From the NCBI GenBank assembly GCA_963556695.1, contig CAUWAG010000018.1:4898001-4962000 (forward strand): 64,000 bases of DNA. The letters run 5' to 3'. Made by a program: the position numbers and the translations under genes. Position 1 is the stretch's first letter. The number at the start of each line of letters is the position of its first letter. The notes beneath the pieces were generated by a model. That model had not been told where the DNA came from. It ran no database searches and saw only the letters and a program-made list of their open reading frames with translations. Source of the DNA: Anthostomella pinea (taxonomy: Eukaryota; Ascomycota; Sordariomycetes; Xylariales; Xylariaceae). Below are positions 1 to 11,051 of the stretch, one piece after another.

Positions 1-2019
1 ACAAGGAGGGTACCTGGTGAGGCTGAGCAAACCGAAGTCTGGACACTGAACGGTATATAAAAACCGAGCGCTGTCAAACTGGACAGCAAACGGCATGTAA
101 GGCAGCAGCTTGAGAATTCCTTATAGCACTGCGCATGTTGCCATTTCTCAATCTACTTGATTGGTGACCATAAACGCCAAAGCCACAGTAACTTGTACTT
201 CAACCCAATAAGCTTTTCTGTACTAATTAGTAAGACTGAGGTACGTTCACCATCCATACGTCTCCATCTGGCATGCCGCATCCGGTCATTGGACATCATT
301 GGCATGTCCGTACCCATAGTCTATAGACTACTCAAACACACAGGAATAGGAGGCTTGTATCTCACAAGTTATATCTGATGTTTATTCCAATGTGTAAGCA
401 GTCGGGTGGCTCACAGGTGTGCTGTAGCACGCTTCTAGGGGTGACAAGGCTGACAAGGCTGACAGCAGCACTGAAAGGAAGGAACAGCCTGGAAGCGGGC
501 TTTGAGCCTTAGTGTATCTGGGACAAGGGATCTTTACCCTCCGGATCAAAGGCTGGGCATTGCTTTGAAGTTGGTATGTGTATTTAGTACCTGAACAGGT
601 CCCAAGACCCAAGGGTAGATCCGCACCCAGAATGTAAGCAACATGATGACCTGAACCACTGAACCGATCTTTTCCATACAATGTGATTATTACAATCATG
701 ACAGACGTACCTTTCGCTTGCTGAACGAGGGGTGTGCGGAGACACGACTACCATGTCTACTAGAGGTATGTACCCATCGAAGGGACGCCGTCTTCCGAAT
801 AGGGACTCCAAAACTATGAGCCAAAAAAAAGAAAACTCAAGGAGTGATCCGTATCAATCGAACTGCCCTTCTGGACAAGGCAAGAAAAAGAGAAACCCAT
901 CAAAGTGTAGGTATCGTTGGATGCTGAGCGACACAGGATGACGAACGAACGTATGCTGCCAATTAGGAAGGTTCAATTCCTGTCAAGTTCCACCGGTGGC
1001 TAGGGGCTTGGCAGCCCATCTGTTATATAATAATAAATAATAATAACGACATATCTCTACCCTTGACCTAGTCGTCGGATCGGGATGTGGGCGGACGGGA
1101 TCTACCAGGATCGACCAGGGCTACCGGCAAATCTTGTTAGTGCAACCCCGGCAGTACCAATGTACTATGTACAGTATCTTCCAAGTTACAACCAAACTTT
1201 CGAGTTGCTGACAGCTGTCTGTAGTCTTTGAGACGACAAGCCGGACTGGACGTTGGATATATCTGAAGAAGTGCTATCTTCATACCCCTTAACCACCTCA
1301 GTCATAGGTTTTCAGTGCAAGAAGATCGGCAACGTGGGCGTAACGTCCGCAGTGACGCGTCTCCCATGTTGGTGGACCATAATGCAAGGGAATGAAGACC
1401 CTGGCACGCCTGGAAGAAACAATGTCCCACAGGCGAATGCAGGCGCAACGCGTAATGCTGCCGCGCATCGGCAAGCCGCCCGTATCGGGAGGGTTCGTCT
1501 CATGTTAACAAATCACGACGTCGGCGTCAACAACGTCCACGACTCCACGGGTATGCCACATGCTGCCCCGTGGCCCCGTCTCCGAGCATCATTACGCTGC
1601 CGACGCCGCCAAGCCGCCAAGCCGCCAACACTGCCACGCTGCCTCCGGGCTATGCCGGGGTGGTAGTGGTAGTAGTGGTGGTGCGGTGCTCAACATGGCA
1701 CATGCAGCACGAAGGGTCGAGAACGTTACGTATGACAATCTGCCGAGTCGCTATTGGGTGGGATGGACGCGACGACGACGATGCCATAGACTACCAACAG
1801 CAAAGTCCTGGGCTCCTGGACTCTTGGCGGAAGGCGGCTCAATCCATAAGAGTAAAAGCGTCCCTCGACACGTCCAGTTATGATTCCGTCTTGGCCATCC
1901 CAGCACCTCAAGGGCACCGATCCTCTTCCAGTCGTTTCTCGCCAAGCACCTTGCTTATACTCCTCTCGTTCACCATTGGATAATCCCGGACTGCCAGATT
2001 ACCCAGTCTTTCGTTCAAC
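1..2019. other. Gene-poor stretch upstream of the dioxygenase-like gene
   Basis: No convincing gene is visible. Open frames here (for example 1253-1666 +) are short, of low-complexity composition and show no recognisable domain. An AT-rich TAA/TAATAA microsatellite lies near 1026-1048, and a GGT/GTA-rich run lies near 1660-1685. The last few hundred bases before 2020 are pyrimidine-rich, as expected of a fungal core promoter. Confidence 0.5.
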
Positions 2020-3596
2020 ATGGTCGCTCTATCCAAGCTTGCCCTTGCGGCCCTTGCCGGCTACGCCACCGCCCACCCCGGCGAGAAGCACGACGCAGAG
2101 CACATGAAGCGTGAGATTGTTGCGCGTGACAATGCTGCTCAGCTCGGCGCCCGGTCCATGGGCTCGTGCTCCGGCTCGGCCGGCGCCCAGGCCCTGAAGC
2201 AGCGCAGCATCGCTCGCCGTGCGCAACAGGTCCAGGACATCCGCCGCAAGCGTGGCATCAAGGCTCGTGAGTGACCGAGACACGCAAGCCTCAGACACCG
2301 CTGACATACTCTAGCCGCAAGGAAGAACAAGCGTACCCTCGCGAATCTGGAGGCCTGGGAGGCCATCAACCACAACATGAGCGCTTCTTATGACTATGAC
2401 ATGTGTAAGCAACATCTCAAGTCATCTTTCGCCCCTGTTGGCATATCGGGACTTTGTCCACCTGTTGCAGGAGCTTGGTACTTGAGCTTCAGAGACATGG
2501 ATTTGATGTCCATGAAGCGTACTTGCTAACCCAAGTGTATGGCAGTCACTCCCATGGAAGAGGTTTTCAGCGCCAACACCAGCTGTATCCTTGCCCCTGA
2601 AGTCACCGACGGCCCTTACTACGTTGTCGGCGAGTACCTGCGCTCCAATGTCAAGGAGTCTCTGTATTCCGCCGGTGTCGACGTCTTCTTGGAGATCCAG
2701 TACATCGATGTCAACACTTGCGAAGCTATCCCCAGCGTTGCCGTCGACATTTGGAACTGCAATGCGACTGGTACATACAGTGGCATCAGCGTCAGTGGCA
2801 ACTACGCCGAGGATGGCTATAACTCTACTTACCTCCGTGGTATTCAACTGACCGACCACGATGGCGTCGCTTCTTTCGAGACCATCTTCCCCGGCCATTA
2901 TGATGGCCGCGCTGTCCACACGCACCTGTTGGCGCACACCGACGCCAAGGTCATGCCCAACGGCACCATCTCCGTCTGGTCAGTACCACCATGATTCACC
3001 CCTGTTGCCCTCATCTCACTACTATCACCCCCATGTTGAACGTGCCACATGGTCATGGCCACAGCCAATGCTTCGGTCCTCAACCCCGCACGTATTGCGC
3101 AGCGTCACTGACATTCCTTGATAGGGATGCGCCTGTGACGCACATCGGACAGCTCTTCTGGCCTGACGACCTGCGTGCAGAGGTCGAGACTACCTACCCG
3201 TACACCGAGAACACCCAGGCTCTTACCACCAACGACGAGGACATGTGGGCCATTCAGGCCGCCGATGAGAGCTTCGACCCCATCCCGCAATTCGTCTACC
3301 TCGGCGACTCCATCGAGGACGGTCTGTTTGCCTGGATCCAGATTGGTGTCAACGCCTCTGCCGACTACACCGAGGACGATTACTATGGAATTGGTAAGTC
3401 CCGTCTCCATCCATTCTCCCTGTATCCTGGAGTTCCACCGAGCTAACTCATGCGACTAGCTGCCTACTTCGACGCTGAGGGTGGCCACTCTACTGGATAC
3501 ACTGTTGGAGGTGATGGTGGTGGCCCGGGTGGCAACGGAACCGCACCCAGCGGATCCGCCGCGCCCCCTGCCGCTTCATCTTCGGCCGCCGCCTAA
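2020..3596 (+). CDS. Secreted intradiol ring-cleavage dioxygenase-like protein
   Basis: Five exons: 2020-2266, 2315-2404, 2546-2978, 3125-3393 and 3460-3596, joined in frame across canonical GT..AG introns to give about 391 residues. The start has a hydrophobic signal peptide (MVALSKLALAALAGYATA) with a likely basic propeptide after it. The core matches the protocatechuate 3,4-dioxygenase/catechol 1,2-dioxygenase fold. It shows DGPYYV (Tyr), a GRAVHTHLLAH block that supplies His, and THIGQLFWPDD. In this family Tyr and His ligands bind non-haem Fe(III) for ortho cleavage of catechols. The C-terminal tail is Gly/Ser/Ala-rich and may be surface-exposed. Extracellular members are common in plant-degrading and pathogenic ascomycetes, but the true substrate cannot be read from sequence. 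Four Asn-X-Ser/Thr sites fit secretion. Confidence 0.9.
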
Positions 3597-3914
3597 GGGG
3601 TATGCCACAGCGTTGGATTCTTCTGGAGTTTTCTGGTGTACCAACAGCCCACTATCCTGCAAGTAGAACATGCCATAGACATAGAGCTTTCTGAGGGGGG
3701 TACCCATTCTCACTATAATACACTCGTTTTGACCCCCTACCTTGAGACCTGACACCCATGAATCATTTGAGGCTACAATAAAACAGACAAGCGACGGAGG
3801 ATGTTGAGATCCGAACAATAATTGATTAATATATATACATATCAGGAGTTACGACCTCAAAGTCATGTTCATCATCTGTTCTAGGTTAGCAAACCGTATC
3901 ATCTCCCCATATCA

Positions 3915-4331
3915 AGACAGCTCGGCAGCAAATTGATCCAGTGTAGAAGCAAGGTCTGCGACCTGGCCCTCCGCGGCCTTTAGCTGAGCCTTCTTCTCCG
4001 CCTCGGCTGCTGCCTTCTTCTCCTTTTCTTCCGCAGCCGCTTCCTCGGGAAAACACACGGAGCAGATACCGTCGATCACGGGCCAGCCCTTAGACCTTTC
4101 CTTAGACCCGTTGGTTATGACCTGGTAAGGACACTCTTTCCATCCTAGCCTCGTGGCGAGGCAAATGCTCTCGTTTTCGAACTTGTCGTGCCCGTATGGG
4201 CACGACCGAAATTTGAAAGCCTCGCAGGTGCACATCTTCACTATTTCGATGATGTCAGAGACCGGCTCTGAGACTGGGGAATACGTGAAGAAGCCGCTGA
4301 GAAGAGAAAGGAGTGGTTCCAGGAAAGCCAT
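3915..4331 (-). CDS. Small Cys-rich hypothetical protein with Ala/Lys/Glu coiled coil
   Basis: Single-exon frame of 139 residues, read on the minus strand from ATG at 4331. The N-terminus is hydrophobic (MAFLEPLLSLLSGFF) but has no clear cleavage site. The middle holds CTCEAFKFRSCPYGH, later ECPY and GICSVCF, a pattern that could bind zinc. The last third is a charged coiled coil (EEAAAEEKEKKAAAEAEKKA). I do not recognise a named family. Fungi carry many lineage-restricted proteins of this architecture. The conserved spacing of Cys and His and the single intact frame argue it is real, but no function can be given. Confidence 0.55.
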
Positions 4332-5402
4332 TGCGCTTGGTCGACTTGATGATTCTGGGCCTGGTCTTAAGTATAGCCCCGATGGGATTTAATAATGGTT
4401 GGGCTTTGAACATTCCGCCGTTGTTTCTTGGCGGCAAGGCATAAGTACAACAATGGGATCCCACAAAGCCTATTGTAGGCTTCACGGCCACCTGCAATGG
4501 CTTTGCTATTTTGGCTTTCGTCTTTAGCGGGAGCATTGTCTTCTTGAATGCCGTTTGTACTATTTACCTAGCATGTTGAAAGAGCTCACCAGTGACGCTG
4601 TCGGCACCAGGTCGGTCCAGCTCTCGGTTCCTCTTTGAAAAACGATGTCTTTCAAACATGCACAAATTCTAGCTCCATAGCTGCATACGTTGAAGCTTAT
4701 GTAATCCGCAGACGCTCCGATGGCTGGTCTCTTTGACTTGCCCAGCAGATTTGGTGACAGCAGGCTAGGATTGTAGACTTACTTGCGCGCAATAGGCCCG
4801 AATCCTAAGGGATCTGGGCGAGACACGTTTGGATGAGTATGATGAGGAGAGCAGAGCTCAGTCTGAAAATTGACAAAGAGAAATGACCAAAAAGGCAAAT
4901 CAAAGAAAAACCACGTCGTCACAGGGCCGCAGTGCGTCAAATTAGCCCATCTGGTGACCTTGAAGGAATGGGTAAGTACTGTGGCTGGTGAAGACTTCTG
5001 AGTCTTTGGTTGGGCATGGATATGATACTATTTGTTGGGGGATATTTGACAGATCGTGATTCGATCATCATGAAGATTGTGCTCGCTTATCTTAGGACCT
5101 ATGCACCAGAGTTCTGTAAGCTCAGATGTCCATTAAGGGGGGCAGCTGGGCAGCTGAATCGGTAGGGGCTCGCAGCTGCAAGTAGCCGGCAGTCGTTCGC
5201 GCAGTGGCAACTGCCCCACTTCCTTTCCAATGTGGGTTCATCGGGGTTTTCACCCGCCACAGAACTCACCAACAGTCAATACATCAAACCACTTCTCAGT
5301 CGCACTCCCGCAGTCCATTCATTGAAGAATAATCCCAAGGGCAAATTGGCTATTTGGTGCTGAAAGGTAGTTCTCTGACGCCTGCACACTACTCCACGGG
5401 CC
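4332..5402. other. Divergent intergenic region between 4331 and DPH1
   Basis: No gene is seen. This segment must hold the promoters of the minus-strand small gene (ATG at 4331) and of DPH1 (ATG at 5403). It contains one copy (about 4627-4672) of a ~45-bp motif that recurs at 26301-26347 and 26593-26639. Confidence 0.5.
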
Positions 5403-6779
5403 ATGGAGGAAGACCGAGCGCAGAGTGACCTCGGTGTTGCGGCCGACATAGAAGAGGCGCAAGCCCCTCCACCCGCACTGAAGCAGCCCAAGAAGCGTTT
5501 TGTTGGGAGGAGGACAGCCGGAAGAACCGGTGCAGCAGCAGGTCAAGCAGTCGAGGACAGCGGCACGATCCAGGGTACGTACGGCAGGGATGGCCATGAA
5601 TGACCACTGTTGACCCAAAGACGTGTAGTTTCACAGACGAGACGCCCGCCGAGGTTACTGAACCAGGTGCCTCCTGAGATTCTGAATGACCCGGAGCTGA
5701 AGGATGCGCTTGCGTTGCTGCCAGCCAACTATTCCTTCGAGATACCCAAGACCATCCACCGCATCCGGTCTTCAGGCGCGAAAAGGGTGGCTCTGCAGAT
5801 GCCCGAAGGCCTTCTTCTGTTCGCCACCACCATATCAGACATCTTATCTCAGTTCTGCCCCGGCATTGAGACCCTCATCATGGGGGACGTCACATATGGG
5901 GCCTGCTGCATCGACGACTACACCGCGCGCGCGCTTGGCTGCGACCTCCTGGTGCATTATGCCCACAGCTGCCTGATACCAGTGGACGTGACCCAGATCA
6001 AGGTGCTGTACGTATTCGTCGATATCAGCATAGATACTTCGCATCTACTTGCTTCCTTGGAACGGAACTTTGCTCCGCCAAAGACCATCGCGATGGTTGG
6101 AACGATACAGTTCAACGCGACCATCCATGGTGTCCGGTCCACACTGGAAAAGGCTGGCTTCAAGGTGCTCATTCCACAGATTGCGCCTCTCTCGAAAGGC
6201 GAGATATTGGGTTGCACGTCTCCTCGACTGCCAGACTCGGAGAATGTCGACCTTATCCTTTACCTAGGAGACGGTCGCTTCCATCTCGAAAGCATCATGA
6301 TTCACAATCCTGCAATACCAGCTTACAGATATGACCCCTATTCACGCAAACTCACGCGGGAGACTTACGGCCACGAGGAAATGCAGAACCTCCGCAAGGA
6401 CGCCATCGCGACCGCGGAAGGAGCCAAGAAGTGGGGGTTGATTCTGGGTTCTCTTGGACGTCAGGGCAACCCGCACACGATGACGCTGATTGAGAACAAG
6501 CTCGAGGCCATGGGAGTTCCTTGGGTGAATTTGTTGCTGAGTGAGATCTTCCCCGGGAAGTTGGCGATGATGACCGACGTCGAGTGCTGGGTGCAGGTTG
6601 CTTGCCCGAGGTTGAGCATTGATTGGGGGTACGCTTTCCCACGGCCGCTCTTGACGCCTTACGAGGCACTTATAGCGCTCAAAGAACGAGAGGACTGGAG
6701 CGCGACTGGTGTGTATCCCATGGACTACTACGCCAGAGAAGGATTGGGGAGGACGAAGGGCGTTCAAGTTTCGACTTGA
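5403..6779 (+). CDS. DPH1: Diphthamide biosynthesis protein 1 (2-(3-amino-3-carboxypropyl)histidine synthase subunit)
   Basis: Two exons, 5403-5574 and 5629-6779, joined in frame across a 54-bp intron to give about 440 residues. Dph1 works with Dph2 and Dph3 in the cytosol. They use S-adenosyl-methionine and a [4Fe-4S] cluster to transfer the 3-amino-3-carboxypropyl group to a histidine of elongation factor 2, the first step to diphthamide. Diagnostic segments are LLALP-like [70 protein letters not shown] and [13 protein letters not shown]. Cys in GACC, in the GCTSP region and in VACPR are candidates for cluster ligands by family comparison. The N-terminal exon is a basic, low-complexity leader as in other fungal orthologues. 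This is a conserved single-copy gene and looks intact. Confidence 0.96.
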
Positions 6780-7354
6780 AAGCCCAGCCGCTTCACACTG
6801 GGCTAGGCCAGGCAGAATGAACATTCGATTTTCCGACATACCAGATATATGGTGAAGTCTGTGATCTCTGTCGCTTGACATGAGGAGGTCAAAGCAGATG
6901 TCATGTTCCGAGGCAATGAAAATTGCTGATAGTTGCCAATTCACGGCCGATATCCGTGACACGAAGCTGACCGGACCTCTCACCGACGATTAACGATCTT
7001 CATGTCAATTTAATGATCAGTGGCAGCAAGTGAACAGTGAAGCTTTTTCATAGCTTGGGTAATTCAGAGCAAGAGAATGATGTTGGTATAAGGACTTACT
7101 CACACATAGTACACCGAAATTTGAAGTCACGTCTCAGTGGAACAACTATCTTGATTCAAGACATCCAAGGCCTCCTCACAAAATGTATAAATGCCCTCCT
7201 CATTTCGAGTCCTACAATCCTGCTGAACACACGACATCTAACTTCCTAGGCTTCCTCAATCCTCCCTAACATCTACTTTTGCTTCCATGCTGCTTACTCT
7301 GCCGTACCATAACGTACCTCTCCTGACTAAACACCACCCTCCATATACCCAACG
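6780..7354. other. Intergenic, DPH1 to ART-like gene
   Basis: No gene is seen. The 150 bases before 7355 are rich in CT/CA, consistent with a fungal transcription start region for the downstream gene. Confidence 0.45.
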
Positions 7355-8155
7355 ATGTCTCGCCTGCGGTTGCCAGTGTCTCTCATCACGGCGGTAGCTT
7401 CGTCCTTGATCATATCAGCATACGCAATATCCACAATCCTACAGGAACGAAAACGCAAGAAACCCCCAGCGGCAACCGCCTATAGTTATACCGCCACAGC
7501 CGCTTCGTCTCCCGCAGTGCAGCACAAGCGCAAGCTCATAACCATCGGCTTCAGAGGCTGTTCCGAAGAAGAAGCCACAGCCATCAACGCGGCCGGGAAA
7601 CCCGTCTACGACGCGACCAAGACGACGGGCAAAAAGATGCTGGGTTCGGGGATCTACCTGGCCGACCGGCTGGAGAACGCGTTCAAAGAACCCGGGACGC
7701 ACGACTGGATCTGCGTCGTGAAGGCCCGACGCGATTGCATACAGGACACGCCCAAGGTCTGGCTGGCGAAGATGGTCAGGCCGTGGAGGGAGGGCCAGGG
7801 CGAGGCGGACGTCAGGATCAGCCACGATGATGGACTGATAGATGAGTATATCCGGTTCATGGGGGACGGTGCCGTCGATCCCGCGAGGACTCTACGTCTT
7901 GGGATAGGGCATAAGGGGAGTGTCAGTCCGCGGCTGCTGGTTACGCCTGCGCTTGTCGAGGAGGATGGGTTGGGACTTTGGGCGAGGTGTCTGAAGCATG
8001 ATGACTTGGCGGGCTTGGCTGATGAGAATTTCGATCCGGGCTTCGTGACGGACTATGGGGGTGTGCCGTGGGATAGGCCTGTTTTTAGGGCGGCGCCTAT
8101 GGAGGGACTTTATGAGGAGTTGGTGTCGCTTGGTCTGGTCTCTTCACTTGAGTGA
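7355..8155 (+). CDS. Membrane-anchored protein with ADP-ribosyltransferase-like signature
   Basis: Intronless, 266 residues. Residues 8-29 form a hydrophobic N-terminal segment followed by a basic run (ERKRKK), which suits a signal anchor or mitochondrial/ER targeting. The folded part begins LITIGFRGCSEEEA and continues to LGSGIYLADRLENAF, then a strand-like WICVVKARR. An FRG/YRG arginine strand, a glycine-rich GxGIYLAD turn like that of PARP/ART proteins, and a following hydrophobic strand are the usual order in the ADP-ribosyltransferase fold. I cannot assign the third catalytic residue, so this may be an inactive or unrelated domain. Neighbours give no hint. Treat the family call as tentative; the gene itself looks real from its intact frame and start context. 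Confidence 0.6.
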   Translation: MSRLRLPVSLITAVASSLIISAYAISTILQERKRKKPPAATAYSYTATAASSPAVQHKRKLITIGFRGCSEEEATAINAAGKPVYDATKTTGKKMLGSGIYLADRLENAFKEPGTHDWICVVKARRDCIQDTPKVWLAKMVRPWREGQGEADVRISHDDGLIDEYIRFMGDGAVDPARTLRLGIGHKGSVSPRLLVTPALVEEDGLGLWARCLKHDDLAGLADENFDPGFVTDYGGVPWDRPVFRAAPMEGLYEELVSLGLVSSLE

Positions 8156-8487
8156 ATGCGTTGGGGGTTGGTTGCCATGTACCGCCAGATACGCCGGTTT
8201 GCTTAGGTGCCTACATTAGGTTGTGGGCACATGGGGTTCGAGTATAGATGTATATAGATCATTGAGATGATTATCATGAGGAGTGTGAAACGTTACTGCA
8301 TATCAGGGGCTGGGCCCGAGTCTCGGCCAGTGCCCGCCTCACTATCAGACCCTGAGTGTGGTGATGCATGTTGATGCTTGGGTGAAAACAATCTCCATTA
8401 CGCCCCAATCGGCTGTGCAGCTCCCGCAACACACCATGCATTCTCCGATCCTAGCTGAGACACAAAAGGCTCTCAGCGATTCAAAGC

Positions 8488-9148
8488 CTAGTTCGCTAAC
8501 GCATCGGCCTCGTGGTTCCTCACACGCGGCACACGCCAGAACTGAATGTCGATGTCCGCATTATCCGGGCTCTCCAAACCCTCCAGTCTCGATTGCAAAT
8601 CCATAAGCCTGTTGAAGTGTACCGCGGGACGGCCCGATGCGGTGAATCCGCCGCTTGCAGCCCAATCGTATACCCACATCGACATGGTGTTGACCAGGTA
8701 CTGGGAGTCGGACACAATCTTCACGCGCGTGAGGGAATGGTCGTAAAAGCAGATATCGTAGATGATGTCGATTCCGTGAGACAGGGCCTCGATCTCGGCA
8801 CGGGAGCTGGTCTGGGGGTCGTAGAGGCTTCAGACGACCGCAAGCATTGTATTCGGATCCAGGGCCGACGAACACACCCCAGGATGCCCGTGCTCCGGGC
8901 TGGCCGTTGTTGCGGCAGGCGCCGTCGATGTGGATAACCAGACTACCTGGGTCTCGTTTGAGTGCCCAAGATGGTGGATACACGCCTTGGAGCTGTGCGA
9001 TCTCCTTTGAGGCGTTGTAGGTTATCAGCTGGGCTTCAGGGAGGATACGGTGGAAGGAGCTCAGGTCTGGGACGAAAAGACGGTAGATCCCTTGACCGCG
9101 TTGATCGAAAGCGCCGTCGTAGCCTTGGTGGGAAAAGTAGTGCGCCAT
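8488..9148 (-). CDS. RNase H-like protein, reading frame broken once
   Basis: The minus strand encodes an RNase H type I domain in two overlapping frames. The upstream part (ATG at 9148, MAHYFSHQGYDGAFD; an earlier ATG lies at 9268) reaches VIHIDGACRNNGQPGARASWGVF. The downstream part holds SSRAEIEALSHGIDIIYDI, VSDSQYLVNTMSMW and finally NHEADALAN before the TAG at 8490-8488. The four acidic catalytic positions of RNase H (Asp in IDGACRNNG, Glu in RAEIEAL, Asp in SDSQ, Asp in HEADALAN) are all kept. The frame changes between about 8825 and 8850. The segment is too short for an intron, so a small indel or a sequencing error is likely. Fungi carry many stand-alone copies of this domain; a role in RNA/DNA hybrid removal is the family inference. 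Confidence 0.65.
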
Positions 9149-9268
9149 CGTGATCTGCCGGGAGGTAGTCGTTGAAAGGAGGAGCGTCGGGTTTACAACA
9201 GTTGGAGCCAAGTGGAGAGGAAGTTTGGAGTTTGCGTTCGGCTGGTGGGATGAATTTTGTCTTTCCAC

Positions 9269-11051
9269 AAGGTACCTACCTAGCAGGTAGCTGCTTCCTT
9301 GGTTCCAATGATCGCACCTTCGCGACTTGCAGCTTCAAAAAGGAAAAGGCCGTCTTCAGAAGCCAAATACTGTCCCCAGGCAAACAGACGCCTTGACGAT
9401 AAAGGCCCCACATGATGGATGCTTGTACCCGTGCCAACAGAACAAGAGTAGAGGGCACCCGATACAAACGGAGACACAGCGCCCTTTCACAAACCCTTCA
9501 TACCCATCTAAGGACTCTTCGCAGTTGAACTACCACTAAAAGAAAGCCTAGCTGCATAGGTAATCAGGTTCCATCTCGGGTTGACCCCCCGTCACGTGGC
9601 GCGTACATAAGGCCAAATAAGGGCCAAAGAGTCACGTCGTCCAAGGGAAAGAAGGCGTCTCTCAAACGGCCACATCCCTCATCTGCAAATCCCACAACCG
9701 TAATAAGGGAGGTCGCTGAGGATAATACGTCCTGTAAAAGGACTTCCACCTGGCATAAGTTAGGAACTAAGAATCTCTTTGTGGCTTACTTGCCGAAGTA
9801 CGTACAGGACAAGCTCTCGTTTCTGGGTCCCTGAACAAACCAAATGTGCCATGAGTGCAGGTGCCAAAGAGGATCTAGAAGTGGCCAGGCAGGTCTCCTA
9901 TCTGCTGAGAGATCATGTGGCTGTGATCGACGTCATTGGGTTTTGTGGCGCCCAGCCCCTTCAAATGTTTGCCCGACATGGTTTCGGACTTAAGCCAGCG
10001 CATCATGTATGTACCCGAAACCAGTCAGGTTTGGCAATGTCGATAGTTTACGGCAAGCCAGCCAACATCGACGTCGCGAATGGTCATTTGGTTGACTTGG
10101 AACATCTTCAATGATTCAGACCGGAGCAGTCGGAGGAGAACAGCTGCGCCACATGTTCAGTGCAGCCCACATCGTGGAGGACTGGACATCGGAAGCTGCA
10201 GATCGGAAGTGTCACTGCACTGGCCCCGTGGTCTGTCTGACTCTGAGACCCTGTACGCTGTGAGTCTGTCTGCGCATCCATGGGAAGCCAAAACTCTCCG
10301 ACGCCAAATGCAGGAGGTTCTGGAATGTTTATCGAACAACTGGGACAGACCAACTGCCGCGACGGAGTAGTATGGGCCACCAAGGCTTGGCTGTTTCCAA
10401 CCGGCCGGCATGTGGAGGACCCCCGGAGAGCTTGTGCCAGATTCTTTAACAAGTCAACGTTTGCGAAACCTTCCCCGCAACCCGCGACCAAACGGGCCCA
10501 TCTGAGAGCAACGCAGTTCCACATGACTGTCGTCGGCTGCCGATGATCCATAAATCATCGTCATCCCGAGGAGCCATGAGCAGCACCCGGATGAGAATAG
10601 GTACGAGAATCACTGCCTATATCAGGACACCCCTGCCACAACGATCATGCGACCGGTCTTTGTAACGCTGTCGAGCTCACAGCCAACTCCACAACAATGG
10701 GCACAACCACCATCCAATACTGCCAATGTTGGTACTAGTTTCAGTCGGCGACGATCAGCTTTCGTCTGGCAAACACTGCCAGAGGCTGGTCCACCATCGA
10801 CACTCGATCAACCATGCTCTGATGTCTGTGTCTACCATCTCAATGCTATCACAACAGCTATAACAGCGCCTCGGAATGGACCGTCTTGGTATTTCGTTTC
10901 CTTCTCTTCTCTGTCCCATTCTCACCGTCAGACCAGTCACTGCCGGCAGTGTCTTCGATCTCTTATTTTCTTAAAACCACTCTCATCCTTTCGATATTGT
11001 AATCTTTCTTAATACGGAGTCGTGGTTTTCGTACCCTTTCCATCATTCACC
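9269..11051. other. Long intergenic region before the MFS gene
   Basis: No supported gene lies in these 1.8 kb. Frames at 9779-10114 (+) and 10108-10551 (-) are open but show no domain, have biased composition and overlap each other on opposite strands. The last 100 bases are CT-rich ahead of a good start context (CACCATGG). Confidence 0.45.

Noticed and set aside
1253..1983. Overlapping plus-strand frames before the dioxygenase gene
   Set aside because: Low-complexity, mutually overlapping, no start context or homology-like motifs.
6342..6983. 213-codon minus frame
   Set aside because: Antisense shadow of DPH1.
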